Shown here: positions 17,755 to 27,138 of the stretch, piece by piece | How positions within the stretch are numbered: the first letter of the stretch is position 1 | Layout: every line of letters begins with the position of its first letter | Assembly: GCA_002328585.1 (NCBI GenBank) | Contig: DCUV01000002.1 | Coordinates: 78,376-142,375, forward strand | Length of the DNA stretch: 64,000 nucleotides | DNA from: Spirochaetia bacterium UBA2205 | GTDB taxonomy: Bacteria > Spirochaetota > UBA4802 > UB4802 | Direction of reading: 5' to 3' | Notes under the pieces: generated by a model | The model's database searches: none | Seen by the model: only the letters and a program-made list of their open reading frames with translations | What the model was told of the DNA's origin: nothing | Made by a program: the position numbers and the translations under genes

Positions 17755-19725
17755 TTACATTATTTTACACAGTAATGATTCATGAGGTTTTAGTTCACCC
17801 AAATCAATATGATCGCTATAAACGTAAATATCTCTGTTACCCCATATATCAACAAGCCTGTTAGCAGGCAAAATCACCTTTTTTAACAAACCCTTTAACT
17901 GTACAATTTTTTTTCTAGGCCTATCAGCAAAATTAAAAAAGGCTATATATCCTGAAGTATTATAAACAATTTCTGGAATCTTGCTTTCCATAATATCCAC
18001 CGGATATGTTTTACCAGCATGACATGTCTGAACAAGCTCATCAATAATATCAATAAGCTTCCAATCTTTATTGTTTAATAATGCCAAATCGTCAGAAATA
18101 AAATACATGCCACCAGTAATTACTACCGCATTGATAAGGGACATTCGCTCTTCTATTGTTAATTTTGTTTCTTTTTGTCTTAACATTATACAATCGGGAT
18201 CGTTAAGCCATAAATTTTTATGCAACTGCGCTCTGGTTAGTATGCTCCGTATTGCAAATTTGGTACACAATGCATGGGGATCTCTGGTAATATAATACCT
18301 GTATGGAGCCATCCAGTACGGCGCTACATCCGGACCAATACGCATTCCATCAACATAACCGATTGCCGGTGATAAAGGTGAACCGCAGCCTAAAATAAAT
18401 ACCTTTTCCCCTGCAACATCTCTTATCAAACTATACCCTAACTTTAATCGTTGCGCTGAGGAAATATTCATATCATACGCTTTCCCGCATAATGACGCAG
18501 CATAAACAAAATCTAATTTTAGATATCCAAAACCCAATTCATGGACAAAAGTATTGATTACCTTTTTTATATATTCCTGAAATTCCGGATGAGTGGTATC
18601 ACAGGCATAAAAATAATTAAAAATATCCCAGTTGGGATTCCACCCGGCTTTTATTGGTTCACCATGTTCATCATGCAAAAACCAATCAGGGTGTTCCTTA
18701 AAGAGCAAGGATTTTTTTGAAGCAATGAAAGGAGCAAGCCATATTCCCGGAACCATTCCCATTGTTCTAATTTTACGAGAAAAAGCTGATAACCCACCTG
18801 GAAATTTATTATTAAAGGATAACCAATCGCCAACAGCAGTCTGATAGCCATCATCAAGCAAGAAAATATCAAAACGTTTACCTTTACTCATTAACAGTTC
18901 TAAATTATCATAAATATTTTTTTCACTAACCTTTGTGTAATAATAATACCATGAACACCAACCCTTAGGTACCTTTTTCCTTACAGTTATTACTGGTTTT
19001 ATATTATTACAATAACGTTCAAAAACATCATTTATATTTTGGCCAGTGATAATATAAATAAGATCAGTCCGTAATTTAGCAGATGGATTTACAACCATAT
19101 TACAAAAATCATGTATAATATCTAGAGCGATAGTATCTGGTAATGATTTTTTTGCATTAATATAAACATATTGATTAAATGGCTTCCCCTGGCCAACACA
19201 ACAATATATATTATTGTTTGAACCAATTGCCGCAAACATGGTACTATTAAAACATCCTGTTTCACCGGTAGGTAAATTTCTGGGGTTATCCTGCAAAATA
19301 TTCATGCACCGTAACCAGCTTACCATCTCCTTTTCGTCAAACGAATAAACACGGGTTAAACTCCATGACTGATACCCATTTTTAAAGAATTGATAATTGT
19401 CACTTTTTGCAAAAGAAAGATGAGAAATGGTGGTTGTAATTTTTCCCAGGACAATATCTGCATCAGTTAAATTATCAACGGTGTATTTAATTGAAATATA
19501 ATCTCCCTCATCTGAAAAAACTACTGTGATTCTGATATTACTATCGCCACTGATGCAGGTGATCTTCTTTTTACCCAATGCGGTAATTGGCAATGGCTGG
19601 ATTTTGTTAACATGGTTATTATGAATACAATAGTTATAGCCAATTTTCCAACTATCAAACAGAATATCTGGTTTCTTTAATTGTATTTTAAGTTCTTTTT
19701 TATTTTTCCCAACCACCAATTCCAT
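17755..19725 (-). CDS. GH36-family alpha-galactosidase
   Basis: Glycoside hydrolase, clan GH-D, releasing terminal alpha-galactose. The 656-residue protein has an N-terminal beta-sandwich (to about residue 255) and a TIM barrel opening with KGWCSWYYYY. Further barrel motifs are FLLDDGYQTAVGDW and GIWLAPF. The nucleophile aspartate is in YLKLDFVYAA and the acid/base aspartate in DGMRIGPDVAPYW. A C-terminal beta domain completes it. No signal peptide, so it is probably cytoplasmic and acts on imported oligosaccharide or glycolipid-derived sugar. GGAGC lies before the ATG. It follows the paraoxonase-like gene by nine bases and is probably co-transcribed with it. Confidence 0.88.
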   Translation of the reverse strand: MELVVGKNKKELKIQLKKPDILFDSWKIGYNYCIHNNHVNKIQPLPITALGKKKITCISGDSNIRITVVFSDEGDYISIKYTVDNLTDADIVLGKITTTISHLSFAKSDNYQFFKNGYQSWSLTRVYSFDEKEMVSWLRCMNILQDNPRNLPTGETGCFNSTMFAAIGSNNNIYCCVGQGKPFNQYVYINAKKSLPDTIALDIIHDFCNMVVNPSAKLRTDLIYIITGQNINDVFERYCNNIKPVITVRKKVPKGWCSWYYYYTKVSEKNIYDNLELLMSKGKRFDIFLLDDGYQTAVGDWLSFNNKFPGGLSAFSRKIRTMGMVPGIWLAPFIASKKSLLFKEHPDWFLHDEHGEPIKAGWNPNWDIFNYFYACDTTHPEFQEYIKKVINTFVHELGFGYLKLDFVYAASLCGKAYDMNISSAQRLKLGYSLIRDVAGEKVFILGCGSPLSPAIGYVDGMRIGPDVAPYWMAPYRYYITRDPHALCTKFAIRSILTRAQLHKNLWLNDPDCIMLRQKETKLTIEERMSLINAVVITGGMYFISDDLALLNNKDWKLIDIIDELVQTCHAGKTYPVDIMESKIPEIVYNTSGYIAFFNFADRPRKKIVQLKGLLKKVILPANRLVDIWGNRDIYVYSDHIDLGELKPHESLLCKIM

Positions 19726-19734
19726 AAAAAGCTC

Positions 19735-20772
19735 CTATTGTACCTTACAATCAAGGATATGGGTATCAAAAACAGAGCCAACAAGCAAATTGTTATTATA
19801 GCAAACTGCAACAGTTGAAGACTGGATTAAGCTCCCATCATCATAAATGACCGTCTCTTTTTTATATGAATCATTGTTAAAGGTGATTTTGATTATTTCA
19901 GAAGGAGCCAAAACATCTTCATTAAGAGAATGTCGTACAAATGTTAGTAGTTTTGGATGGCAACCAGCCCACAATATGCCTTTGTTATCAAAAGCTATAT
20001 TATCAACACCAGTATTACATTCAATAGTATATAGCAGTTTAATATTATAATCCTTCTCAATGGTATAAACTTTGATGCACCTTCCAACAGGCGAGGCAAC
20101 AAATAACTTTTTATTATCCGGGCTCAGTGCAATACCGTTGGCATATTTAATATTTTTAACTTTAATAGAAAATGCAGAACCATCATACAATAAAACATAG
20201 GAACGTGATAATTGAAGATAATCTTCAAGCGATCTGCCAAAAGCTGTTCTGTTGCCATGATCATTAGTAACATAAAAAATATCTTCAGCCACCATGGCAA
20301 GATCATTTGGTGAAAACATTAGCCTCTGATTTTCAATTGATTTTATGTGGTGCAATGCATCTCCTTTTATTTCAAATTTTTCAATGAATTGCCCATGACT
20401 TCGATGATTGATAACATATAAAAATTGTTTATTTTTTGCATTAAACAAGTCTATCCCATGTGGATGAAATTCAAAAGCAAAATTACTGCCCATCCTTTTT
20501 AGCGTTTTATGGTTTACATCATAAATAAAAATTGATCCATTAATCTTGTTACCTTTAGCAAAAGCTCTTCGGTCATCAGATGAGATATATGCAATGCCTT
20601 TACTATAATCCATGACAATATCTTCAGGGCCAGGGATTGTACCAATTTGATTACACGAATATCTTGAGAAAGGAATGATTTTTTTAAACTCCCCCGCATC
20701 ATATACTGATTTGATTATAAATGCGATAATTAATGCAATAATAACTGCTGATGTCACTATTATTTTTTTCAT
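19735..20772 (-). CDS. membrane-anchored paraoxonase/arylesterase-like six-bladed propeller
   Basis: 345 residues. An uncleaved or signal-like N-terminal hydrophobic helix (about 4-23) anchors a beta-propeller on the periplasmic side. PON/SMP-30 type motifs recur: GPEDIVMD then AYISSDDRR, FHPHGIDLF, FSPNDLAM then YVTNDHG, and YANGIALSPD, which match the calcium-binding Asn/Asp loops of paraoxonases. The known family hydrolyses lactones and aryl esters; the natural substrate here is unknown. Co-transcribed with the downstream alpha-galactosidase (nine-base gap), which could point to sugar lactones, but that is speculation. Confidence 0.78.
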   Translation of the reverse strand: MKKIIVTSAVIIALIIAFIIKSVYDAGEFKKIIPFSRYSCNQIGTIPGPEDIVMDYSKGIAYISSDDRRAFAKGNKINGSIFIYDVNHKTLKRMGSNFAFEFHPHGIDLFNAKNKQFLYVINHRSHGQFIEKFEIKGDALHHIKSIENQRLMFSPNDLAMVAEDIFYVTNDHGNRTAFGRSLEDYLQLSRSYVLLYDGSAFSIKVKNIKYANGIALSPDNKKLFVASPVGRCIKVYTIEKDYNIKLLYTIECNTGVDNIAFDNKGILWAGCHPKLLTFVRHSLNEDVLAPSEIIKITFNNDSYKKETVIYDDGSLIQSSTVAVCYNNNLLVGSVFDTHILDCKVQ

Positions 20773-20872
20773 GCTGACGAAACCTCTATGAATTAGAGTA
20801 GTGTAATATAGTATCTTTCGTCAAGTATTATTACAATAATTTTTTATTGGTATATAGAAAAATTACTATCAA

Positions 20873-21583
20873 TTATTTATTGGCAATTGCCTTTTCCCAT
20901 ATTTTTTTTAATGCATTTTTCCATACATCAGTTTGCAATGCCTTACCCCTCCATGATCTCCCTTCAACAATCTTGCTTTCCAAAATTTTCCAGCCGTTAT
21001 AATAATCAAACCATTCCCATTGATATCCCGCTTTATAGATATATTCACAATCACCAATAAAAATCAGTTTATCAGTGGCAACTGAATGATTAAATACTGT
21101 CCAGTGAGTACCCGCATAAAAGATATATTCAGGATCACCAATAAGCATCAATGCATTAAAGCCTTTTGTAAAATCAAACTGTTTCCAATCTAATCCCGCA
21201 TGGTATATGTATTTTGCAGATTGCAACTGTACCAGTTTTGATAATCCCCTGTCATAATCAAATTGCTTCCAGAATCTTCCGGCTCTGAAAATATATTCAT
21301 CATTGCCCCATTCTATTATTGCATTGATGCCCCGTTCATAATTAAAATTTTTCCAGTATATCCCGGCATGGTAGAAGGCTTCGATATTATTATTGCTTAT
21401 AAAAAAATCCATGGCGGTATCAACATCAAAATTTTTCCAGTCCTTGCCTGCTTTAATGATAAATTCTGAAATATTACAGTTGAGCAAATCGTCAAAATAT
21501 TGCAAAGAATGAGCACTGTTTTCAATACCTTCGCGATATATTAACTGCGCCCTGTTATAATTATTATTTATGTGCTCATCCAT
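20873..21583 (-). CDS. uncharacterised protein of six ~28-residue repeats, in a MoxR/vWA operon
   Basis: 236 residues. From about residue 35 to 215 the chain is six tandem units of 27-29 residues, with consensus EYIyhAGxxWkxFdyxxG followed by xxxLixxgd. Each unit holds an invariant AG, a Trp three residues on, and Phe-Asp/Asn before a helix-like stretch. No signal or membrane segment. I do not recognise the repeat; the period suggests a helical solenoid and thus a binding scaffold. It lies nine bases downstream of the vWA-metallopeptidase gene and is the last gene of that operon, so it is likely an adaptor, inhibitor or substrate of the MoxR/vWA pair. This functional link is inference. Confidence 0.6.
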   Translation of the reverse strand: MDEHINNNYNRAQLIYREGIENSAHSLQYFDDLLNCNISEFIIKAGKDWKNFDVDTAMDFFISNNNIEAFYHAGIYWKNFNYERGINAIIEWGNDEYIFRAGRFWKQFDYDRGLSKLVQLQSAKYIYHAGLDWKQFDFTKGFNALMLIGDPEYIFYAGTHWTVFNHSVATDKLIFIGDCEYIYKAGYQWEWFDYYNGWKILESKIVEGRSWRGKALQTDVWKNALKKIWEKAIANK

Positions 21584-21592
21584 AGTAGCAAC

Positions 21593-22984
21593 CTAAACCA
21601 TTGGTATAGCTTTCCCAAATGGTGGAACAAAAGCCTCATTCCTGCTTTTTGCAACAAGCCATAGTGTAGCTGGGTATGGTTTTAATTTGTCAATATCATA
21701 GATGTAGCCATCCGTAATGACAAGTACCATCTCATTATGGTGTTGTAAATATTCATTGAAAAACGACGAAAAAAATGTTGCCCCGCCATAGCCTGATTTT
21801 ATCAGCTTCCAATCGCCCTTTTTATATTCATACGGTTTGGTTAACCTGTTTGCACGTATCAGTGCATCACCATCTTTTACCGGTATAAAATATTCTTCAT
21901 CGACACAAACAAGATACACCTTATATTTTCCGGTTAGATCATCAACTATGCCAAATGCTGTTTCCATGTCGTCCTTCTGCGACATCATGGAAGCTGAAAT
22001 GTCGATAGCCACTGTTATTATCTCATTTTGCTTATATGCTCTTCCTGCATTATATATTCCTTTAGCAACATAGCGTCTGTTAAATCGCGAATGGGTGTAA
22101 TACCACTCATTTGAATGTGACATGTAATCGATGATACTTTTAATGTGCTGCCGGTAATGAGAACTATCGCTAAGATTTATTTTTTCTATACATGATATGA
22201 TGTCCATATATGAGCGTTCAGTGGTGCACCACTCATCCTTTTTTGCATGTGCAATAACCTTATTTTTAATAGTCCGTTTAGTTGTACTTTCTTCATCAAA
22301 ATAATGCACACCTGCTGGCAAAAACTTCTGTTCATCCTTGAACATCAATTTATCATCATCGATGTGAGTGGTGGATAAATAATTTCTATAATTAAATTCA
22401 TTGTTACGCTCCACTCCATCATCGGTAACTATCGCATAGCTATCATCATGCAGTAAAGCTTTTTGCTTTGTAATTTCATGGTGATTATTAATTAGCATTA
22501 TTTCATCCTGTTTTTTAACAAGCCAGCGATACACATCCTCCCACACCGGGTCATGTATGCTGGTATCGGCAAAAAATTCTTGAGGGATATATGGTAACCC
22601 CTCCGGCAGTATTAATGCGGGCACCTCCCATTGGTATTGCCCTTTATATGAAAAAAAGGTTTTACTGTGCTGCACAATAAATGTATTGATTACCATATCC
22701 TGTGCAATATTCTGCAATACAACATCTCCTGTTTTTGACCGGTGATCATGTTCAAAGATTACATGAAGCATTTCATGCACAAGCAGCCCGGTAAATTCAT
22801 CAGTAGTAATTTGCAGTAAAAACTCAGGATTGTAATACAACACCATCCGATGCGAAGCTACCAATGATAATGTTGGGATGGATTGTGTTTTTACAAATTC
22901 AACGGTTTGATAAAAATACGATGTAAACCTGCTATGATTCCATAGTTGCAAAAGGGTGGTATGTATATATGAATCCTGAACCAT
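21593..22984 (-). CDS. DUF2201-type protein: metallopeptidase-like domain plus vWA domain
   Basis: 463 residues. The N-terminal part carries a zinc-peptidase-like helix, LLVHEMLHVIFEHDH (HExxH with a later His), at about residues 65-80. A middle charged region follows, then a C-terminal von Willebrand A fold with a MIDAS-like DISAS in ITVAIDISASM and VLVITDGYIYD. This architecture is known for vWA proteins that partner MoxR AAA+ ATPases. Only two bases separate it from the MoxR gene stop, so the two are coupled. Whether the peptidase site is active is not known for the family. No signal peptide. Confidence 0.85.
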   Translation of the reverse strand: MVQDSYIHTTLLQLWNHSRFTSYFYQTVEFVKTQSIPTLSLVASHRMVLYYNPEFLLQITTDEFTGLLVHEMLHVIFEHDHRSKTGDVVLQNIAQDMVINTFIVQHSKTFFSYKGQYQWEVPALILPEGLPYIPQEFFADTSIHDPVWEDVYRWLVKKQDEIMLINNHHEITKQKALLHDDSYAIVTDDGVERNNEFNYRNYLSTTHIDDDKLMFKDEQKFLPAGVHYFDEESTTKRTIKNKVIAHAKKDEWCTTERSYMDIISCIEKINLSDSSHYRQHIKSIIDYMSHSNEWYYTHSRFNRRYVAKGIYNAGRAYKQNEIITVAIDISASMMSQKDDMETAFGIVDDLTGKYKVYLVCVDEEYFIPVKDGDALIRANRLTKPYEYKKGDWKLIKSGYGGATFFSSFFNEYLQHHNEMVLVITDGYIYDIDKLKPYPATLWLVAKSRNEAFVPPFGKAIPMV

Positions 22985-22986
22985 CG

Positions 22987-24144
22987 CTAAACATCAAGGA
23001 AAACCTGAATTTTTTCTAATAAATCCTTTTTTTTGCCAGGATCATCTTCAAACTTTAACGCATCGTGTATCTGCGTAAAAATTCCACAATCACGAACAAG
23101 CGCATACATGAACGAAACCCGTATATCAGCGCGCGTATATGAAATAAACTGCAATACATGTAAAAGTTCTTTTTGTATATCTTCATTGAGCTTTCCATTG
23201 CTATGCAGATTGTCATTATAAAGCTTATTGAGCGCTCCGTTCAGTGCCCACATCATGTCTTCAGCAGGTACATCACCTGCAATCAGTTTCTGTAATTTTT
23301 GTTCATCACCTGCTAATATTTCCTGAGAACTTATAACGCGGGGCGAAACATATTGTAAAAGAAAATCAGTTCCCGCAACCTCGCCTATCAATGAAATAAT
23401 AATTTTTTGCAAAACTTTATAGTCAGTATGCTGCAAATAATACACCAATTGTTCTTCAGTACGGAAGTTATAGGCTTTATATAATGTGTCGGATATCTGA
23501 TGCCATCCGCGTGGATTAGGATTAACATCCCTTTCATCCCACAACCGTTCAGGGTAGGTACTAATATACCGTACTACTGTGGGGTGTATTTCTTCTTCCA
23601 GTGCCCACTGTAACCAGTTTTGTGCATCAGGGATAAGATTGAATACCGCCAATCTGCCATCCAGAGCTGAATCATCAAAATCAGTGATTACGGTATTGTC
23701 AGAATCGCCCAAATTGCCTGCCAATACTATAACCGTTTTATCCGGCAATGCGTGCTCGCCGCACATACGCTCGGTAATAATCTGGAATAAGGTTTGTATT
23801 ACTGTTGGATGAGCCCTGTTGGCTTCATCTAAAAACCACAAAATGCCATGGTAGCCTTCAGGTACTTTTTCCGGTGGTATAAAACGAGGTCTGAAATATA
23901 TCATACGTTGTTGGTTATTATCCGGTACGGGGTAACCACCCAGATCAACATTTTCTTTAAATGCTAAACGAGTATCAATAAATAAATAATTATGCTTATG
24001 TGCAATCTGCTGGACTATAGCTGATTTTCCAACTCCGGGATACCCAACTATTTTAATGGCATAGTGTACCTTCCCCTGGGTTTGAAGATATCGATCCAGA
24101 ATCTCGATTAATTCATTTGTTGATACTTCTACCGGTCGTTTCAT
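22987..24144 (-). CDS. MoxR-type AAA+ ATPase
   Basis: 385 residues. AAA+ core with Walker A GYPGVGKSAIV (about residues 34-44), Walker B FLDEANRAHP, and the sensor/arginine-finger region ERMCGEHALPDKT then VIVLAGNLG. MoxR ATPases act with a vWA protein to remodel or insert metals into target proteins (RavA-ViaA and CoxD-CoxE are characterised pairs). The gene starts a three-gene operon with the vWA-metallopeptidase and the repeat protein. No metalloenzyme gene is adjacent, so the client is unknown. Confidence 0.87.
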   Translation of the reverse strand: MKRPVEVSTNELIEILDRYLQTQGKVHYAIKIVGYPGVGKSAIVQQIAHKHNYLFIDTRLAFKENVDLGGYPVPDNNQQRMIYFRPRFIPPEKVPEGYHGILWFLDEANRAHPTVIQTLFQIITERMCGEHALPDKTVIVLAGNLGDSDNTVITDFDDSALDGRLAVFNLIPDAQNWLQWALEEEIHPTVVRYISTYPERLWDERDVNPNPRGWHQISDTLYKAYNFRTEEQLVYYLQHTDYKVLQKIIISLIGEVAGTDFLLQYVSPRVISSQEILAGDEQKLQKLIAGDVPAEDMMWALNGALNKLYNDNLHSNGKLNEDIQKELLHVLQFISYTRADIRVSFMYALVRDCGIFTQIHDALKFEDDPGKKKDLLEKIQVFLDV

Positions 24145-24263
24145 AGCATATTATAATACTTTAAAAAAATAATAATTTAATCGATAGTAACCTATGATAT
24201 TCATTGTATCGTTGAAATGATGATTATTCAACATTTTATTCTGTGAGCTTTCAAAAATAGAAT

Positions 24264-24480
24264 AATACTGCGTCATACTGAAGGAGCGTTATCAACCAAA
24301 GCATCTTCTTTAAACGACACAATTCTTCGGCTTCACCTCAGAATTACATGGCACCACATTGTCATTCCGGACCTGTTCTGGAATCAAAATATCCAACGAA
24401 AATCCAGAAACCAGTTCATGATGACGTTCAACATTCCAGAATAACACTCACATATTGTCATTGAGGCTTGACCTACAATC
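24264..24480. repeat. cluster of degenerate intergenic repeats, including copy 2
   Basis: A 65-base unit from GTCATTCCGG (24361) to CATGATGAC (24425) pairs with copy 1 at 15789-15854. Flanking bases look like decayed relatives: GTCATACTGAAGGAGCG near 24273 and GTCATTGAGGCTTGACC near 24457. It fills the 386-base gap between the MoxR operon and the Omp85-like gene; no ORF was seen. Confidence 0.55.
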
Positions 24481-24530
24481 TGCTTTTTAACTTTCAATTC
24501 TGATAATATAATGATAGAATCCTGTATATT

Positions 24531-25673
24531 TTAAATTGCTTCACCTACCGTTGCATAAACACCAATAAAATTTTTACTGAATCCAATATCCATACGTACA
24601 TTCAAGTCCTGATCTTCTTTCAGTTTAAATCGCAATCCGCCTCCCCATGTATACACTACTTCATCTACTTTAAAATCATCCATCCCTGGTGCTACCTCTC
24701 CAGCTCCTGCAAATCCACAGGCAATGAATCTTCCAAAAAGAGGCACCCGGTATTCTACCTGTGCAACCATAACATCATTATCTCTATATCTCCCTTCGTA
24801 TAGTCCACGCATAAGTTTTGATCCGCCCATCATCGAGAACAGGTAAAATGGTGCTTCTCCATCGATATACCCTGTAAAAAACTGAAAAGCCAGCACATGG
24901 GAAAACAAAAATGGCTCAAAATAGCGGAAATCAAAAGTGATATTAGTGTAATTAAAATCACTTTTTATATATTCGGAATATTGTATGACGCTTAAATTTG
25001 CGTAGGTTCCACTTCGGGTATAGATAATATCATCACGATTATCATAGTTCACAGTAAATCCTAAACCTGACACCAATCCTTCTTTTGCACCTGGCAATAG
25101 GTTTAAATCAATTAAACCCCCATCTTCAGCGTTTGTTGTTTCCCTCACATCTATATGATAAATTAATCCTGCATATAATCTATGTATGATGGCATATTCA
25201 ACAATATTCTTGAATGAAAATACCCGTGATCGGAAGTATTCATTATGTTCATCAGAAGTATCCTGCCCTATTCCGTAAAATTTATCATAATAATCCATAT
25301 ACTGGAAATCATTTTTTATATGGAATCTATCCCGGTAAAAATAGAATTCCGGTAACACTTGAAACATAAACTGCTTGTTTTGTGTTTGAGTAAGTGAAAC
25401 TTCTAATGTTGTTGGCCTCAGTTTTATGGGTGGTATATTCATGATAATGTCTTGAAAATATGTCCTGAAAACAATACCGCCAGCCAATTGTGTTTCAGGT
25501 TTATAATTTATATAAGGTATAACGAACCAATCATTTTTATTAATGACAAATACATCCTGTAAAGGTTCGCCGCCAAAACTTCCTTTTTGCTCATAGTTAG
25601 CATATACATTGACATGACAGAGTATGACGATAGACAATAAACAAATTATTTGCAGATAATAACGCACTGTCAC
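24531..25673 (-). CDS. Omp85/BamA-superfamily surface antigen barrel
   Basis: 380 residues with a signal peptide (cleavage near NVYA, about residue 25). The body is a chain of amphipathic strands ending in a C-terminal barrel, with the superfamily signature GGSKLMRGLYEGRYRDND matching the conserved GG-xxxRGY-xxxxxD element of the lid-lock loop. There is no room for POTRA domains, so it is a short TamA/D15-like or patatin-associated barrel form. Likely located in the outer membrane; function in protein or lipid export is unknown. Apparently monocistronic. Confidence 0.82.
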   Translation of the reverse strand: MTVRYYLQIICLLSIVILCHVNVYANYEQKGSFGGEPLQDVFVINKNDWFVIPYINYKPETQLAGGIVFRTYFQDIIMNIPPIKLRPTTLEVSLTQTQNKQFMFQVLPEFYFYRDRFHIKNDFQYMDYYDKFYGIGQDTSDEHNEYFRSRVFSFKNIVEYAIIHRLYAGLIYHIDVRETTNAEDGGLIDLNLLPGAKEGLVSGLGFTVNYDNRDDIIYTRSGTYANLSVIQYSEYIKSDFNYTNITFDFRYFEPFLFSHVLAFQFFTGYIDGEAPFYLFSMMGGSKLMRGLYEGRYRDNDVMVAQVEYRVPLFGRFIACGFAGAGEVAPGMDDFKVDEVVYTWGGGLRFKLKEDQDLNVRMDIGFSKNFIGVYATVGEAI

Positions 25674-25732
25674 TCTCCCGATAGCGATATCCTGTTAATT
25701 AAAACTTTTTAAATAATATTTTGACATAATAA

Positions 25733-27133
25733 CTAGTATGGAGCTTCATTTTTACTTTTCCCTGTAGATTTATACCAGTAATAGAGCAGTCCTGATAATG
25801 TAAAAATTATGCCCAGAAGAGATGGTGCAAATGCAGTTATAAGTGTTATAACTAAATATACTACATAGAATGAAATTACCAGTATAACCGTAACAGGATA
25901 ACCCCATGCTTTAAACGGTCGTACAATGCCGGGATATTTTTTCCGCAAAACAATTACGCTACCTAATGTCAAAATATTGAAAATTGTTCCGGTAGCCGAG
26001 AAATAATCAATAACAGCTTTATATGAATCTTTATACATAGATGCAAAAATAACAAGTATACATGCCCATATCCCCTGTACAATTATTGCATTATTAGGGG
26101 TTTTATATTTGGGATGAACCGTAGAACAAACCTTAAAAAAAAGATTATCAGATGCCATGGCATGCCAGGTCCTGGCTTTCACCATTATCTGGGTGCCAAC
26201 ATTTCCAAAAGTGTTTATGATGACTGCATACGCTACAATCAATGCTCCAATGGCACCCAATGCATTTTGCAATGCATCAACAGCAATCCACTTTGACTGA
26301 GAAAAAAACCTAACCGGCACCTGAAAAAGATATGCTGCATTAGTACTTGCATATAAAATAAGTACACATGCGATACCAACCAACAATGATAAAGGTAGAT
26401 TTTTACGGGGATTTTTAACCTCTTCTGCAACATACGTAGCACCTTCCCATCCACTGAAGGCAAAAAATGCATATCGGAGTGCAGCACCTATTCCCAATAT
26501 ATGTGCCAATGTAAAACTTTCCGGTACAAGGGGGTGATAAAAATTTTGAATGTTGCCATTATTGGTAAAGCAAGCAACAACAATATATCCCAGTGCTACT
26601 ATTTTTGAAGAACTTATTATTATCTGGACAACACCGCTTAATTTGACACCAAAACAATTAATGAAAGTATGAAAAACAATGACAAGAAGCGCCAGCATTA
26701 CAACAACTGCATGGGATAGCACAACACCAGAAACAAGAGTAATTGAAGCAACTGTATATTCAGCAAAAACTAAAGCAACCGCTGTTATAGCACCTGTTTC
26801 AGAAACAAAGAACATAGCCCATCCCCGTAAAAATGCAATTAATGGACCATATGCTTCTTTTAAATAAACATAGGGACCTCCCGAGCGTGGCATCATTGCA
26901 ACCAGTTCGGCATAGCAGATAGCTGCAAAAATGGTAATGACAGCACCAATAATCCATACACTGCCAAAAAGCAATGTAGAGCCAACCAGAGCCATAATTG
27001 GACCTGGTGTGCGAAATATTCCTGAGCCTATGATACGGCTAATAACAATAGCAATAGCTGATGGTAATCCTAATTGACGTGATAACGTAGTATCTTCAGA
27101 AAAATTTTTACTTTCTATAGGGAGATTTTGCAT
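25733..27133 (-). CDS. APC-family amino acid permease
   Basis: 466 residues with about twelve membrane helices. The first helix has the unwound GSGIFRTPG motif characteristic of APC transporters, and SGWEGATYVAEEVKNPRKNLP follows helix 6-like segments. It resembles the LAT/SteT/YhdG group of amino acid exchangers. Substrate not readable from sequence. It starts five bases after the stop of the TusA-DUF3343 fusion gene, so both are probably in one transcript with mtgA and the Kelch gene. Confidence 0.88.
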   Translation of the reverse strand: MQNLPIESKNFSEDTTLSRQLGLPSAIAIVISRIIGSGIFRTPGPIMALVGSTLLFGSVWIIGAVITIFAAICYAELVAMMPRSGGPYVYLKEAYGPLIAFLRGWAMFFVSETGAITAVALVFAEYTVASITLVSGVVLSHAVVVMLALLVIVFHTFINCFGVKLSGVVQIIISSSKIVALGYIVVACFTNNGNIQNFYHPLVPESFTLAHILGIGAALRYAFFAFSGWEGATYVAEEVKNPRKNLPLSLLVGIACVLILYASTNAAYLFQVPVRFFSQSKWIAVDALQNALGAIGALIVAYAVIINTFGNVGTQIMVKARTWHAMASDNLFFKVCSTVHPKYKTPNNAIIVQGIWACILVIFASMYKDSYKAVIDYFSATGTIFNILTLGSVIVLRKKYPGIVRPFKAWGYPVTVILVISFYVVYLVITLITAFAPSLLGIIFTLSGLLYYWYKSTGKSKNEAPY

Positions 27134-27138
27134 CTATA

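Noticed and set aside
24351..24365. TGGCAC near TTGTC as a sigma-54 promoter
   Set aside because: Spacing is one base short, the GC element is not complete, and it lies inside a dispersed repeat.
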